Assembly: GCF_015291705.1 (NCBI RefSeq)
Contig: NZ_CP030050.1
Location: 496,001-560,000, forward strand
Direction: 5' to 3'
From: Bradyrhizobium arachidis
Lineage (GTDB): Bacteria; Pseudomonadota; Alphaproteobacteria; Rhizobiales; Xanthobacteraceae
Length of the DNA stretch: 64,000 nt
Part shown: positions 25,473 through 35,150 of the stretch, in pieces
How the letters are laid out: each line of letters begins with the position of its first letter
Numbering within the stretch: position 1 is the first letter of the stretch
The notes under the pieces: model-generated
Told to the model about the DNA's origin: nothing
The model's database searches: none
Seen by the model: only the letters and a program-made list of their open reading frames with translations
Translations under genes and position numbers: made by a program

Positions 25473-28223
25473 CTAGCTGAAGAAATGGCCGCCCGAAGCC
25501 AGCGAGTAAGCCTGCCACTGATGATCGAGCAGGATCGTCTCGTGGCTGCCGTTGCTCTGGCTAATGTCGATGACGAGGTCGTTGGCGCCGCCGCGATGGG
25601 CAGTGACGTCGGCCGAGTCCTTGACGAGATCGACCAGCGCCGCCATCGACTTCACCACCGCGCCGGAGCCGGCGCCTTCGCCGTTATCGAGCACGGCCGC
25701 GGCATGCGCACCTGATGAGGCGAAAGTGCCGGCCTCGTAGTCGTAGAACACCAGCGCGTCACCCTTGTTGAAGTTGAGGTCGAATACGGTGTCGGTGGCG
25801 CGCTGACCGGCCGCCTGGTCGGTGCCGTTGAAGCGGAACTGATCGGCGCCGGCGCCGGCGTAGAGCAAATCGTTGCCGCCGCCGCCGTTGAGCACGTCGG
25901 AATGCTGGCCACCGATCAGGATGTCGTTGCCGCCCTTGCCGTCGAGGAAGCTGCCGACCGGGCTGAACAGTTTTGCGATCAGCAGATTGTTGCCGTCGTT
26001 GCCTTCGACGAGATTGTCGGCGATCGCGGTGATCTTGGTGCCGCCATTGCCGTCGGACGACAGCTGGAAGTTCAGGCCCGAGGCATAGGCATGGGAGTCG
26101 AGCTGCAGCGTGATCGTGCCGGACTTGCTTCCGGTGAGGGTGAGGACGTTGTCGGCCGACAGCGTCACCTGGCTGGCCTTGCCGATGCCGGCGAGGTCGA
26201 TGGTGTCGCCGACGCCGAAGCCTTCGATGGTGTTGTCGAGATGGCCGTGGTCCAGCGCCGCCTTGTCGATCTTGAGCGTCTGCGCGCCGTCCTCGAAGGT
26301 GATCGCGCCTGTGCCGGCGGCATCGAGCGCCGCGAGCTCCAGCGTTCCGGCATGCAGCGTCGTGCCGCCGGTGTAGCCGTTGCTCTGGCTCAGCACCGTT
26401 GTGCCGGTGCCGGCCTGGTCGAAGGCGCCGTTGCCGGAGATCGTCGCATTGAACACGAAGACGTCGGAATGGGTGGACGCGAACACGCCATTGTCGGTGA
26501 CGGCGCCCGTGAGCGAGCCGCCATCGGCGAGCGCGAGCCTGGCGCCCGCGTCGATGGTGATGCCGGAGGCGAAGCTCTCGGCATCGGTGACGCTCCAGCT
26601 GCCGGCCTTGACGTCGAGCAGCTCGAAATTCACCGTATGCGCCAGCGTGCCGGAGCCGTTGCCGAGCAGGTTGAACGTATCGATGCCGTCGCCGCCATCG
26701 ACCGCCGCGGTGAAGGTCGCGCCGGTGTAGTCGTTCACGATGTCGTCGCCGCCACCGAGCGCGACGCTGCCGTCAATCGTGCCGTGGTTCGTGATGATGT
26801 CGGCGAAGGTGTCGGTGATGGAGATCGCCTCGCCATTGCCGCCGTGGATCAGGCCCCAATTCTCGACCGTCGTCGGCGCGAAGGCGTTGCCGAGGTTGGA
26901 ATCGTCGACCGTAATCGCCCGCTCGACGCTCGAGATCGTGCCGTAATTGACGATGCTTCCGCCGCCGATCGTGATCGCCTCGGCCAGGATGCCATCGCTG
27001 TGGCCCGTCGTGGTGATCGAGCCGTAATTCGTCAGCGCGATCAGGCCATCGACGTCGATGCCGTCGCCGTCGCTGACGCCGTCGGCATGGCCGGTGATGA
27101 GGCCGGAATTGAGGATGGTCGTGGTGGTCGTGCTCGCGGTGTCCATGTTGATGCCGGAGCCGGCATCGCCGATGATGCTGCCGCCCGCATCGTTGCTGAT
27201 CGTGATCGGCTGGTCGCCGGTGATGCCGTGGCGCGTGCCCTCGATGGTGCCGCCGGCATGGTTGTTGACGACGCCACCGGCATTGCCCTGGAAGTCGACG
27301 CCGTCATTGGTGTCGCCGGCCGTGCCGCCGCCGAAGATCTTGCCGTAATTGTCGACGACCATGTTGACGCCGCCGCGGACCGCGTCGGCATCGGCCGCCT
27401 TGATCACACCGGTCGCCTCGTTGATGAGGTGAATGCTGCCGCTGGTCGAGACCAGATCGGTGAAATCGATCGCCTGGCCGTTGGCGGATCCGGTTCCGGT
27501 CGACTGGATGGTGCCGGCATTGTCGACCGTGACCGAATAGGTCGCGGTCGTGGTCAGCGTCGAGGCCGTGATGCGCACCGCATCGCCCTGCGACTGGATC
27601 ACGCCATGCTGCTCGTTATCAAGCGTGAACGAGGTGATGTTGGTGAGGTTCGACGTGTTCAGATTGATCGCGCGGCTCGCCGAGGCGGTCGCGTCGATCA
27701 GGCCGTCATTGGTGATGGTGATGATGCCGGCACCGGGGCGGATCGCATCATTGCCGGAGGCGCCGATCACCGCGCCGGTGTGATTGGTGATGTTGATGAC
27801 TTCGGTGGCCGACACGATCGCGGCGAAGTCGAGCGCCTGCCCGCTCGAGGCCGCAATGATGTTGCCGCTGGCGTCCACCGCGCCGGAGACGATGCTGCCG
27901 GAATTGTCGACGGTGATGGTGCCGGTGGAGAGTGCGGTGTTGATGCGGAACGCATCGTCGCCCGTGATCAGCTTCGCGCCGGCCTCGTTGGTGAAGCTGA
28001 GATTGCCCGTCGTGAAGGAACCCTTGGTGTCGATGCCGCGGCTCGTCGCCAGGATGGTGCCGGCATTGTCGATCACCACGGTCTGCCCGGCCGCGCCGCC
28101 GGTCCAGGTGATGTCGGTGGTGTCGGACAGCGTGCCGCCGGCCTGGATGATGCCGGTGTCGGTATTGCCGACGGTCTTTGCGGACGTGACTGTGGAACCG
28201 CTTGCCACGGTGAAAGAAGCCAT
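25473..28223 (-). CDS. Large secreted repeat protein with RTX calcium-binding C-terminus
   Basis: A 916-residue protein, Gly/Thr/Asp/Asn-rich and nearly Lys- and Cys-poor. Residues about 1-560 are beta-helix-type repeats of the form VDNAGTI, ITNDGLIDATASASRAINL, IVNYGTISS; residues about 600-680 hold an autotransporter-associated-repeat-like segment (NGYTGGTTLHAGTLELAALDAAGTG). RTX nonapeptides occur near 750-830 (GGNDILIGGQ, LNGGGGNDLLYAGAGADQF). No signal peptide at the N-terminus and no outer-membrane barrel at the C-terminus, so export by a type I secretion system via the C-terminal signal is the expected route. No such transporter genes are near. Likely role: surface or biofilm adhesin; that is inference. 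Confidence 0.85.
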   Translation of the reverse strand: MASFTVASGSTVTSAKTVGNTDTGIIQAGGTLSDTTDITWTGGAAGQTVVIDNAGTILATSRGIDTKGSFTTGNLSFTNEAGAKLITGDDAFRINTALSTGTITVDNSGSIVSGAVDASGNIIAASSGQALDFAAIVSATEVINITNHTGAVIGASGNDAIRPGAGIITITNDGLIDATASASRAINLNTSNLTNITSFTLDNEQHGVIQSQGDAVRITASTLTTTATYSVTVDNAGTIQSTGTGSANGQAIDFTDLVSTSGSIHLINEATGVIKAADADAVRGGVNMVVDNYGKIFGGGTAGDTNDGVDFQGNAGGVVNNHAGGTIEGTRHGITGDQPITISNDAGGSIIGDAGSGINMDTASTTTTTILNSGLITGHADGVSDGDGIDVDGLIALTNYGSITTTGHSDGILAEAITIGGGSIVNYGTISSVERAITVDDSNLGNAFAPTTVENWGLIHGGNGEAISITDTFADIITNHGTIDGSVALGGGDDIVNDYTGATFTAAVDGGDGIDTFNLLGNGSGTLAHTVNFELLDVKAGSWSVTDAESFASGITIDAGARLALADGGSLTGAVTDNGVFASTHSDVFVFNATISGNGAFDQAGTGTTVLSQSNGYTGGTTLHAGTLELAALDAAGTGAITFEDGAQTLKIDKAALDHGHLDNTIEGFGVGDTIDLAGIGKASQVTLSADNVLTLTGSKSGTITLQLDSHAYASGLNFQLSSDGNGGTKITAIADNLVEGNDGNNLLIAKLFSPVGSFLDGKGGNDILIGGQHSDVLNGGGGNDLLYAGAGADQFRFNGTDQAAGQRATDTVFDLNFNKGDALVFYDYEAGTFASSGAHAAAVLDNGEGAGSGAVVKSMAALVDLVKDSADVTAHRGGANDLVIDISQSNGSHETILLDHQWQAYSLASGGHFFS

Positions 28224-28349
28224 GATCCCTCCCTGACGTGCCCTGGAAATGCGGCGCCGGCCGGCGCTGCGAAAATGCTTGGGACGAGAGCGGTATCGGG
28301 GGGAGATGACGGCGGGATGACGCGGTGTGGATCGCGTCCTATGAAAGAC

Positions 28350-29216
28350 TTAGCCGCACGCCCAATCGAACTTCATATCCCCGAAGTCGAGCTGCGCATT
28401 GCCGCCGCCGAAATTGTAGCCGCCGAAATATTCCTCGAACTCGATATAGAACGGGCTCATCTCCGGCACCGCCTGGCACGGCCGCATGGTGCCACCGAGA
28501 TGGTTGTGGGCGTGGTCCTTGCTCCAGTCATGCAGGCGGAAATTGTCGCGGCCAGGGACGCCGCCGACATAGTAGTAATAGGGCTGATAGCCGGTCGGCG
28601 GGTTTTCCCTGGTGTGCTCGTCCTGCGGCCCCTTGCCGGCATTGGGATCGTTCGCGCGCGGGCTCAAGGTGATCGCGCGGGTCTCGCTCAGATCGGCGCG
28701 CGGTGACGCTGAAAACATCTTCTTCGCGTAAGGCGCCGCGGCCTCGAAGAACGCGCAGGCGCCGCCGACATCGAGCCAGCGCGGCCGGTCGGCCGTCGCC
28801 AGCGCAAGCGGCGCCGGCGGCGTCGCGAACGCGCCGTCATATTCGGTTTTGGTCAGCAGCAGCGCGGCATATTCGTAATCGAGAATGTCGGTCATGCGCG
28901 AGAGCCGCGGATGCGCTGGCCGTGCCATCACCGCTTCGCGGATTTCAGGACCATCGGGCGCGCCGCCGTCATTGTGATCGGGCGCAGTGGCAAAGAACGA
29001 CACCGCGACGATGTCCGCGCCATGCACGCGATAATCCTCCGGCAGCAGCAGCGTGAAGCCGTGCATCAGCGGATAGCCGGTGACGGGATCGAGCGGCCAT
29101 TGCTCGGATGTGATGCCCGGCGGCAGCCCGTAAACCCAGCCCTGGTCGCGTGCCCGCTCAGTGGGACGGTCCAGCATCTGCAAATCATACGCGCGCGAAG
29201 GCAAGGCAAACGCCAC
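28350..29216 (-). CDS. Hypothetical protein, 288 residues, Tyr/Gly-rich
   Basis: GTG 29216 has GGGAGA seven nt upstream, which decides the start. I do not recognise the family. The N-terminal half reads like a soluble domain beginning AFALPSRAYDLQMLDRP and containing a GFTLLLPEDYRVHG segment; the C-terminal half is rich in Tyr, Gly and His (TGYQPYYYYVGGVPG, HDWSKDHAHNHLGG, YIEFEEYFGGYNFGGG) and ends with Cys-Gly. The His-rich segment HAHNH could bind metal. No signal peptide is clear. It precedes the RTX gene on the same strand by 126 bp. Confidence 0.72.
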   Translation of the reverse strand: MAFALPSRAYDLQMLDRPTERARDQGWVYGLPPGITSEQWPLDPVTGYPLMHGFTLLLPEDYRVHGADIVAVSFFATAPDHNDGGAPDGPEIREAVMARPAHPRLSRMTDILDYEYAALLLTKTEYDGAFATPPAPLALATADRPRWLDVGGACAFFEAAAPYAKKMFSASPRADLSETRAITLSPRANDPNAGKGPQDEHTRENPPTGYQPYYYYVGGVPGRDNFRLHDWSKDHAHNHLGGTMRPCQAVPEMSPFYIEFEEYFGGYNFGGGNAQLDFGDMKFDWACG

Positions 29217-29442
29217 AGGCCGTCTCCCATCGGAAATTGAGCCTCGACGCCGAGGCGATGGTTAGTCGCAGCGAGGGGAGATGTGGTTCGGGATGGGAAG
29301 AACGCGATGATGCCATTCTGCCAGTGTTTTGCCCGACGCGTCAAAGGCAATTTCGCAAAATCCGTAGCTCCGGCGAAAATTTGGCGTCGTGCCGGAGCCT
29401 CGGCTACTGTGCATGGGGTTGTTTTCGAATCTTAGTTGGCTT

Positions 29443-31890
29443 CTACCCGCGCCGCCGCGCGACCGACGCATCGACCACGTTCTCGACCCCCTCGCGCCAG
29501 CTCAAAATCTCCATCGCAAGCACGGGATGATTAAAACCCTTGAGCTGGAGATCGTCGAGCGCGCGCGCCTCGACCCAGGGCTCGACCATGCCGTAGACGC
29601 GGCGGCTGACCACGATCTGGTTCGGCTTGGCCTCGCTGCAGAGACGGGAGGCGAGATTGGTGACGCTGCCGATCGCGGCATATTCGAGCCGCTGCTCGAA
29701 GCCGACCTGGCCGAGCGTGGCATAGCCGAGCGCGACGCCGATGCCGAACCCGAGGCTATGGCCGCGGTTGCGCCAGCGCTCGGTCAGCGGGCCGATGGTG
29801 TCGCGCATCTCCACCGCCATCTTCACGGCGCGCTTGGTGTGGTCCTCGAACTGGATCGGCGCGTTGAACAGGATCATCACGCCGTCGCCGGCATATTTGT
29901 CGAGCGTGCCCTCATACTTGAAGATGAGCTGGCCGAGCGCGGCGTGGTATTCGCGCAGCACGTTCATCGCCTCTTCCGGCTCGGTGGCTTCCGTGAACGC
30001 GGTGAAGCCGCGCAGATCGCAGAACACCACCGTCACCTCGCGGCGCTGGCTGGTGAGCAGCCCCTCGGGGCTGTCGGAGGAGGCGATCAGCTGCGCCACC
30101 TGCGGCGCCAGGAAACGCTCGAGCTTGCGGATGCGCTCGATCTCGCCGAGCTGGGTCTCGACGCGCTCCTCCAGCGACTTGTTCCAGTCCTTGAGCTGCT
30201 CGGTCTGCACGCGCAGCTTGTCGGCCTGGGCGCGCACGGTCTCGTTCGCGGTCTCGAGCGCGTGGCTCTTGTGATCGACCTCGGTGAACAGCCGCGCATT
30301 GCGCATTGCCAGCACGGCCTGGTTGGCGAAGGTGCGCATCAGGCCGATGATGCTGGCGGCGAACGCGCCACTGGCGCGGCGCAGTACCACCAGCGAGCCA
30401 AGCGTGCCCTGCTGATCGACCAGCGGCACCACCAGCACCGAGTGGAAGCCGGCATCGATCGCGGCATCGCGCAGCGGCTGCTCGGCCGCGTGGTCGAGAT
30501 CGGCAATCGCGATCGGCTCGCCGCTCTCCGCGGCATCGCTCAGGATGTTCTCGCCTTCGCCGATGGTGACGTGTGCGCCTTCGGCCGACTTGTCGATGCC
30601 GCCCGCCTCCACCAGGTTGAAGCTGTGTGCCTCTGCGTCATAGCCGTAGATCAGCACCGCGTCGGCGTGGGTGATCTCGATCGCGCGCGCGGCAATGGTC
30701 GGCAGCACGGCGTTGAGATCGAGCGAGGAGGCCACCGCGCGGCCGACCTCTTCCAGCACCTTGAGCTCGTGGTTCGACTGCGCGAGGTCACGGGTGCGCT
30801 CCTCGACCTTGGTCTCCAGGTTCGAATAGGTCTCCTGGAGCTGGGTCGCCATGCGATTGAACTGGCCGGCGAGGTCTTCGAGCTCGTCGGAGGTGTGCAC
30901 GTCGATGCGGTGGCTGAAATCGCCCTCGCCGAGCTTGTGCGCGCCGTCGCGCAGCGCGGTGATCGGGATGATCATGCGGCGGGCGAGCAGCGTCCCGGCG
31001 AGGATCGCCACCATCAGGCCCATGCCGATCAAAAGCGCGATGCGCACCAGCTGGTCGCGGATCGGCGTCAAGGCTTGCGTGGTCGGCTGCTCGAACAGCA
31101 CGCTCCAGCCAAGTTTCGGAACGGTGCTCGCAGCGCTCATCACCGAATGGCCGTTGAAGTCGGTACCCGATGTTTCGGATTCGCGCCCCGGCGCGATCGC
31201 AGCCGCCACCTGTGGCAGCTTCGACAGGTCCTTGCCGACGTCGGGCCCCTTCGACGACGTCGCCAGCACGCGGCCGCGCGGATCGACCACATAGGCGAAG
31301 GCGGCCTTGCCGACCTGCGCGTCGGACAGGAAGTCGGAGAGGAAGCTGAGATCGATCTCGGCGACTGTGACGCCGGCGTTGAAGCCGGAATGCGCGACCG
31401 AGATCGACATGATCGGCCGCTGGTCGACGAAATAGGCCGGCGAATAGCTGACGCCGCGGGCCACCGTGTCGGTGAAGCGCATGTCGCGGGAGAGGTCGGC
31501 ATTGCCGCCGGTCGTGGTCGACTGGCGCGAGACGCGCAGCACCTCGCGGCCCTCGCCGTTGAGCTGGAACAGCTGGTTGACGACCGAGACCTGGTGCAGC
31601 AGTTGGGCGTAGTCGGCGCGGCGCTTCTCGAGCGTGTCCTGGCTCGCCCGCGTCACCCAGCTGATCTGGCGCTCGAGCTCGGAGATCGACTGTTCCATGC
31701 GCCGGGCGACGGCCTGCGCCCTGTCCTCGAGCCCGTCGGTCAGCGATGTCTTGGTGGCGCGGTAGGAGATCCAGGTCTCCATCGCGCCGTTGACGGCGAG
31801 CACGAACACGACGAGGCCGACGAGGGAGACGACATATTTGGCGAACAGGCCCTCGCGCAGAAACCGTGTCTTGTCGTTCGCCCCTGCCAT
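29443..31890 (-). CDS. Membrane adenylate/guanylate cyclase with dCache, HAMP and GAF domains
   Basis: An 815-residue class III nucleotide cyclase. TM1 about 17-35, periplasmic sensor about 40-280, TM2 about 282-304, HAMP about 305-357, GAF domain about 380-535, coiled coil about 540-590 and cyclase catalytic domain about 615-790. Metal-binding Asp residues are intact: D625 (FCDLRGFT) and D669 (AGDGVMILF). It should make cAMP (or cGMP) in response to a periplasmic and a cytosolic signal. Start ATG 31890 follows AGAGGA. A Crp-family regulator lies at 34445, about 2.5 kb away, which could use the product. Confidence 0.93.
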   Translation of the reverse strand: MAGANDKTRFLREGLFAKYVVSLVGLVVFVLAVNGAMETWISYRATKTSLTDGLEDRAQAVARRMEQSISELERQISWVTRASQDTLEKRRADYAQLLHQVSVVNQLFQLNGEGREVLRVSRQSTTTGGNADLSRDMRFTDTVARGVSYSPAYFVDQRPIMSISVAHSGFNAGVTVAEIDLSFLSDFLSDAQVGKAAFAYVVDPRGRVLATSSKGPDVGKDLSKLPQVAAAIAPGRESETSGTDFNGHSVMSAASTVPKLGWSVLFEQPTTQALTPIRDQLVRIALLIGMGLMVAILAGTLLARRMIIPITALRDGAHKLGEGDFSHRIDVHTSDELEDLAGQFNRMATQLQETYSNLETKVEERTRDLAQSNHELKVLEEVGRAVASSLDLNAVLPTIAARAIEITHADAVLIYGYDAEAHSFNLVEAGGIDKSAEGAHVTIGEGENILSDAAESGEPIAIADLDHAAEQPLRDAAIDAGFHSVLVVPLVDQQGTLGSLVVLRRASGAFAASIIGLMRTFANQAVLAMRNARLFTEVDHKSHALETANETVRAQADKLRVQTEQLKDWNKSLEERVETQLGEIERIRKLERFLAPQVAQLIASSDSPEGLLTSQRREVTVVFCDLRGFTAFTEATEPEEAMNVLREYHAALGQLIFKYEGTLDKYAGDGVMILFNAPIQFEDHTKRAVKMAVEMRDTIGPLTERWRNRGHSLGFGIGVALGYATLGQVGFEQRLEYAAIGSVTNLASRLCSEAKPNQIVVSRRVYGMVEPWVEARALDDLQLKGFNHPVLAMEILSWREGVENVVDASVARRRG

Positions 31891-32148
31891 CCCGATCCTC
31901 TTGCGCCGCCATCGACGCCGGCGCTACGGGCCGTACCAGCCCCGGCAGCCTTCTACCATAATTTGGGCCAAGGGATCGTTCCGTGACCGTCCCGGGACCG
32001 GCTGAAAACAGCAGGTGTGGTTACCCGTTGTGGACGGCAGGGCTGCTGGACTGGCGGTGAAATGTCGCAGCCTCATCCGTTCGGAGGAAGCTGCGGATGG
32101 CGGGCTCATGTAAGGGGGAACGTGGAGTCCCGTCCGTTGGTCCGCCAA

Positions 32149-34209
32149 TCACCGATTGAAGAGCTGCCGCAGCACATCGTTCATGGGCTGGCTGTCCTGC
32201 TGCGCCGCCGGCGGGTCTTCCAGGGCCGGGGGTGCGGGCGAAGCCTGCGGTGCCGGCGGGGAGGGTACTGCCGGCAGGCTGCGGCTGCGGCCGGTGCCCG
32301 TCGCCGTACCTGTTCCGGCACCGCTGGAAAGCCCCTGCTGGATCAGGCTGCCTATCGCCTCGCCCAAGGGGCCGCCGAGCAGATTGTTCTGGCCCGGCTG
32401 CTGGGTTTGCGGATTGGCATTGCCGGGCACGTTGCCGCCACCCGGCGCGGTCGCGCCGCCGAGGCCGAGGCTGCCCAAAATATTGCCGAGCCCGGCGCCG
32501 TCGGGGCCGAACAGGCCTTTGCCCATCTCGCGCAGCTTGGCATAGGCAGCCTCGGGATTATCGAGCATGCCGGCCATGTCAGGATAGATCTTCGGCTGCG
32601 ACCAGCTGCCCTGGATCATCACGGGGATGCCGAAGCCGACCGGCTCATTGGTGCGGCCCTGGCCTTCGGTCGTCATCACCAGCTTCGGCTCGACGCGAAA
32701 ACCCATCATCTTGGTGTCGAGTGCGATCGTGCCGGCGCCAGTCACCCGTACCAGCGGCCCGATCAGGTTGAGATCGGTCGTCACCGCCTGACCCTTGTCG
32801 ATGCGGAAGGAGGCCGAGAGCTGCGACAGGTCCGTGCTCTGCTCCTGGCTGCTGTTCTGGCTGTCTTGCCAGCCGGACAGCGTGCCCGATGTCAGCGAGC
32901 GGATCATCTGCGCGACGTTGATGCCGCGAATGGCGCCGTCCTGGAAATTGACGAAGGCCGTGCCCTGCATGTTTGCCATCAGCGCGCGCTGGCTGGTGCC
33001 GGCACTGCGCAGCGCGAGTTTGGCCTGCAGCTTGCCGTCGATGCGGTCGAATTCGGCAAGGCCCTGCAGCAGCGGCAGCGCGCGCACGCCGACGAGGTCG
33101 GAATGCATGGCAAAGCTCGGCGCGCCGGTGGTCGCATCCAGGATCACCTCGCCCGAGACCTGGCCGCCATAGGCGCCGAGATTGGCGGTGCCGGCCTTCA
33201 GCACGCCGCCGGCGAGCTTTGCATCGAGGGCCAGCGGTGCGAGGCGGGCATCGCCGATCATGGCCTCGTTCGCGGAGAACCTGATTTGCGCATCGACATA
33301 GTTCAGTCCGGAGACGTCGATCGGCGCATCGCTCCAGGGTCGCCCGGACGCGCCGTCAGGGGATTTCGCCAAGGGAATCGCCAGCCGCTGGAAGTCGAGA
33401 TCGAGCTTGACCAGCGGCTTGCTCGCGATGTCGACGGACGCCCAGCCGTTGAACGCGCCGTCGCCGAGCGTGCCGTTGATGCCGTTGATCATCACGATGT
33501 CGCCGTTCAGCCGCATCTCGGCGTGGCCGGCGAGCTGGGACTTCAGCACATCGGGCATGTCGATGGCGAAATCCACGGGGATCGTGGGCCGGTCGGTCGG
33601 CGGCGCCGGCGTCGCTGCCTTGATGTCGAACCTGGTCGGATGCTCGCCGACGCGCGCGGTGCCGGTGATGTTGACCTTGCGGTCGCGGTCGACGACGGCA
33701 TCGGCGTTGATGGCGCTGATACGACCTTCGACGCGATCGCGCAGCCGCGAGAATGCGACCTCGCCGTCGGTGATCTTGACGCGGTCGATGGTGGCGCCGT
33801 CCGTGTCGAGCGCGAGCGGCTTCGACGAAGTGCCGGCATTCGGCAGGCGCTCACGCAGCAGCGGCTGATAGAGCACGGGACGGGTGACGACGAGCTCGCT
33901 GATCTTCGGACGGCCCGACCATACGCTGGCGAGCGACATGTCGGCCTGCACGCTGTCGACCGTCAGGCGCGTGATGCCGCTACGATCCTTGGGATCCTGG
34001 AGCGTGAGATCGTTCAGCGTGACGTTCAGCGTCGGCCAAACGCTGATCTTGGTGGTGCCGTCGATCGACAGGCGATAGCCGGTCGCGCTCTCGACCCGCG
34101 AGGCAATCGTCGAGGTCAGGAAGCCGGAGGGGACCCCGACCACCAGCAGGAGTGCGATCACGATGATGACGGCGGCCACCGCCGCGCCGGCGAATTTCAC
34201 TGCTCTCAT
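32149..34209 (-). CDS. AsmA family protein
   Basis: A 686-residue envelope protein with an N-terminal membrane anchor (FAGAAVAAVIIVIALLLVVG) and the AsmA-like start GFLTSTIASRVESATGYRLSIDGTTKISVWPTLNV. The large periplasmic part is beta-rich (bridge-like lipid transport family) and the C-terminal quarter is a Gly/Pro/Gln-rich tail (about residues 570-686). AsmA proteins are linked to phospholipid transport and outer-membrane homeostasis. ATG 34209 was chosen because it starts the anchor and has a GGAAAG box; in-frame upstream ATGs have no ribosome site. Single gene divergent from the Crp-family regulator. Confidence 0.88.
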   Translation of the reverse strand: MRAVKFAGAAVAAVIIVIALLLVVGVPSGFLTSTIASRVESATGYRLSIDGTTKISVWPTLNVTLNDLTLQDPKDRSGITRLTVDSVQADMSLASVWSGRPKISELVVTRPVLYQPLLRERLPNAGTSSKPLALDTDGATIDRVKITDGEVAFSRLRDRVEGRISAINADAVVDRDRKVNITGTARVGEHPTRFDIKAATPAPPTDRPTIPVDFAIDMPDVLKSQLAGHAEMRLNGDIVMINGINGTLGDGAFNGWASVDIASKPLVKLDLDFQRLAIPLAKSPDGASGRPWSDAPIDVSGLNYVDAQIRFSANEAMIGDARLAPLALDAKLAGGVLKAGTANLGAYGGQVSGEVILDATTGAPSFAMHSDLVGVRALPLLQGLAEFDRIDGKLQAKLALRSAGTSQRALMANMQGTAFVNFQDGAIRGINVAQMIRSLTSGTLSGWQDSQNSSQEQSTDLSQLSASFRIDKGQAVTTDLNLIGPLVRVTGAGTIALDTKMMGFRVEPKLVMTTEGQGRTNEPVGFGIPVMIQGSWSQPKIYPDMAGMLDNPEAAYAKLREMGKGLFGPDGAGLGNILGSLGLGGATAPGGGNVPGNANPQTQQPGQNNLLGGPLGEAIGSLIQQGLSSGAGTGTATGTGRSRSLPAVPSPPAPQASPAPPALEDPPAAQQDSQPMNDVLRQLFNR

Positions 34210-34444
34210 GTCGACTTTCCAGCGGCGGACCATCGGCGTCGAAACCGGCAAATACCGGTACTTTGCGCCGCGTCCTTTCCGCCTGAGTTTATCCCGGGAC
34301 GGGAAGTGGTTCCAAGCGGTCAAAAATAGTCAGGGGGAGCTGCAAAGTTATGTGACTTATGACACACTTCCCCGGCGCGGTTTTACGCGATCCTGATGTT
34401 GATGGTTCCAAGCGATTTGCCAAGAAATTCACAAGGACATTGAA

Positions 34445-35119
34445 ATGAGCAAGCAGGCCGAATTTGCGGTCATCCTGAAGATGAACGCGATGTTCGCCGA
34501 CCTCGGCGCAGATGAGCTCCAGCGGCTGTCCAATCTCTGCCACACCCAGCATCTGGGCAATGGCGAGGTGCTGTTCCAGAAGGGCGACCCCGGCGACGCG
34601 CTGTTCGGCGTGCGCCGCGGCCAGGTCCGTATCGAGACCGGCGCCTCCGATGGCAGCCGACTGACGCTGAATTTCATGGGACCGGGCGATTTGTTCGGCG
34701 AGGTCGCGGTGCTGGACGGCCAGAGCCGCACGGCGGACGCGACCGCGGGCGAGGCCAGCGAATTGTTCGTGCTGCGGCGCGAGGATTTCCTCGGCTTCCT
34801 CGAGCGCGAGCCGAAAGTCGCGATCAAGATCATCGCGCTCTTATGCCAACGCATCCGCTGGCAGAGCGAGCGCATGGAGGAATCCATGTTGCAGCCGCTG
34901 CCGGTGCGGCTGGCACGGCGGCTCTGTGCCCTCGCTGCCGATTTCGGCTCCGAGGTGCACATCTCGCAGGAGCAGCTCGGCATCTTCGTCGGCGCTGCCC
35001 GCGAGAGCGTCAACCGCCAGCTCCAGGCCTGGCGCAAGGAAGCGATCCTCGATCTTCAGCGCGGCCGGATATTGCTGCGGAACATGGCCAAGCTGACGGC
35101 GATCGCACGGAACGAGTGA
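34445..35119 (+). CDS. Crp/Fnr family transcriptional regulator
   Basis: A 224-residue regulator: N-terminal cyclic-nucleotide-binding fold (about 15-125) with FGEVAVLDGQSRTADATA, the phosphate-binding cassette; central helix; C-terminal winged helix (about 150-220) with recognition segment ISQEQLGIFVGAARESVNRQLQAW. No Fnr-type cysteine cluster is seen at the N-terminus, so cAMP-like binding rather than O2 sensing is favoured. A possible partner is the nucleotide cyclase at 29443-31890. Divergent from asmA-like gene and convergent with the RND operon. Its targets are unknown. Confidence 0.9.
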   Translation: MSKQAEFAVILKMNAMFADLGADELQRLSNLCHTQHLGNGEVLFQKGDPGDALFGVRRGQVRIETGASDGSRLTLNFMGPGDLFGEVAVLDGQSRTADATAGEASELFVLRREDFLGFLEREPKVAIKIIALLCQRIRWQSERMEESMLQPLPVRLARRLCALAADFGSEVHISQEQLGIFVGAARESVNRQLQAWRKEAILDLQRGRILLRNMAKLTAIARNE

Positions 35120-35150
35120 AGTCACTAGCTCCGCGCTTCTGGCATCGCAA

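Noticed and set aside
25473-28223. Classical autotransporter for the large repeat protein
   Set aside because: No C-terminal outer-membrane barrel and no N-terminal signal peptide; RTX repeats point to type I secretion instead.
25902-28706. Long plus-strand open frame of about 934 codons opposite the RTX gene
   Set aside because: Shadow frame of the repeat-rich gene: its product is a monotonous Ala/Arg/Asp/Val string without domains, typical of antisense reading of high-GC coding DNA.
32149-34233. Start of the AsmA protein at 34233 or 34323
   Set aside because: No ribosome binding site and no membrane-anchor logic; 34209 begins directly before the anchor.
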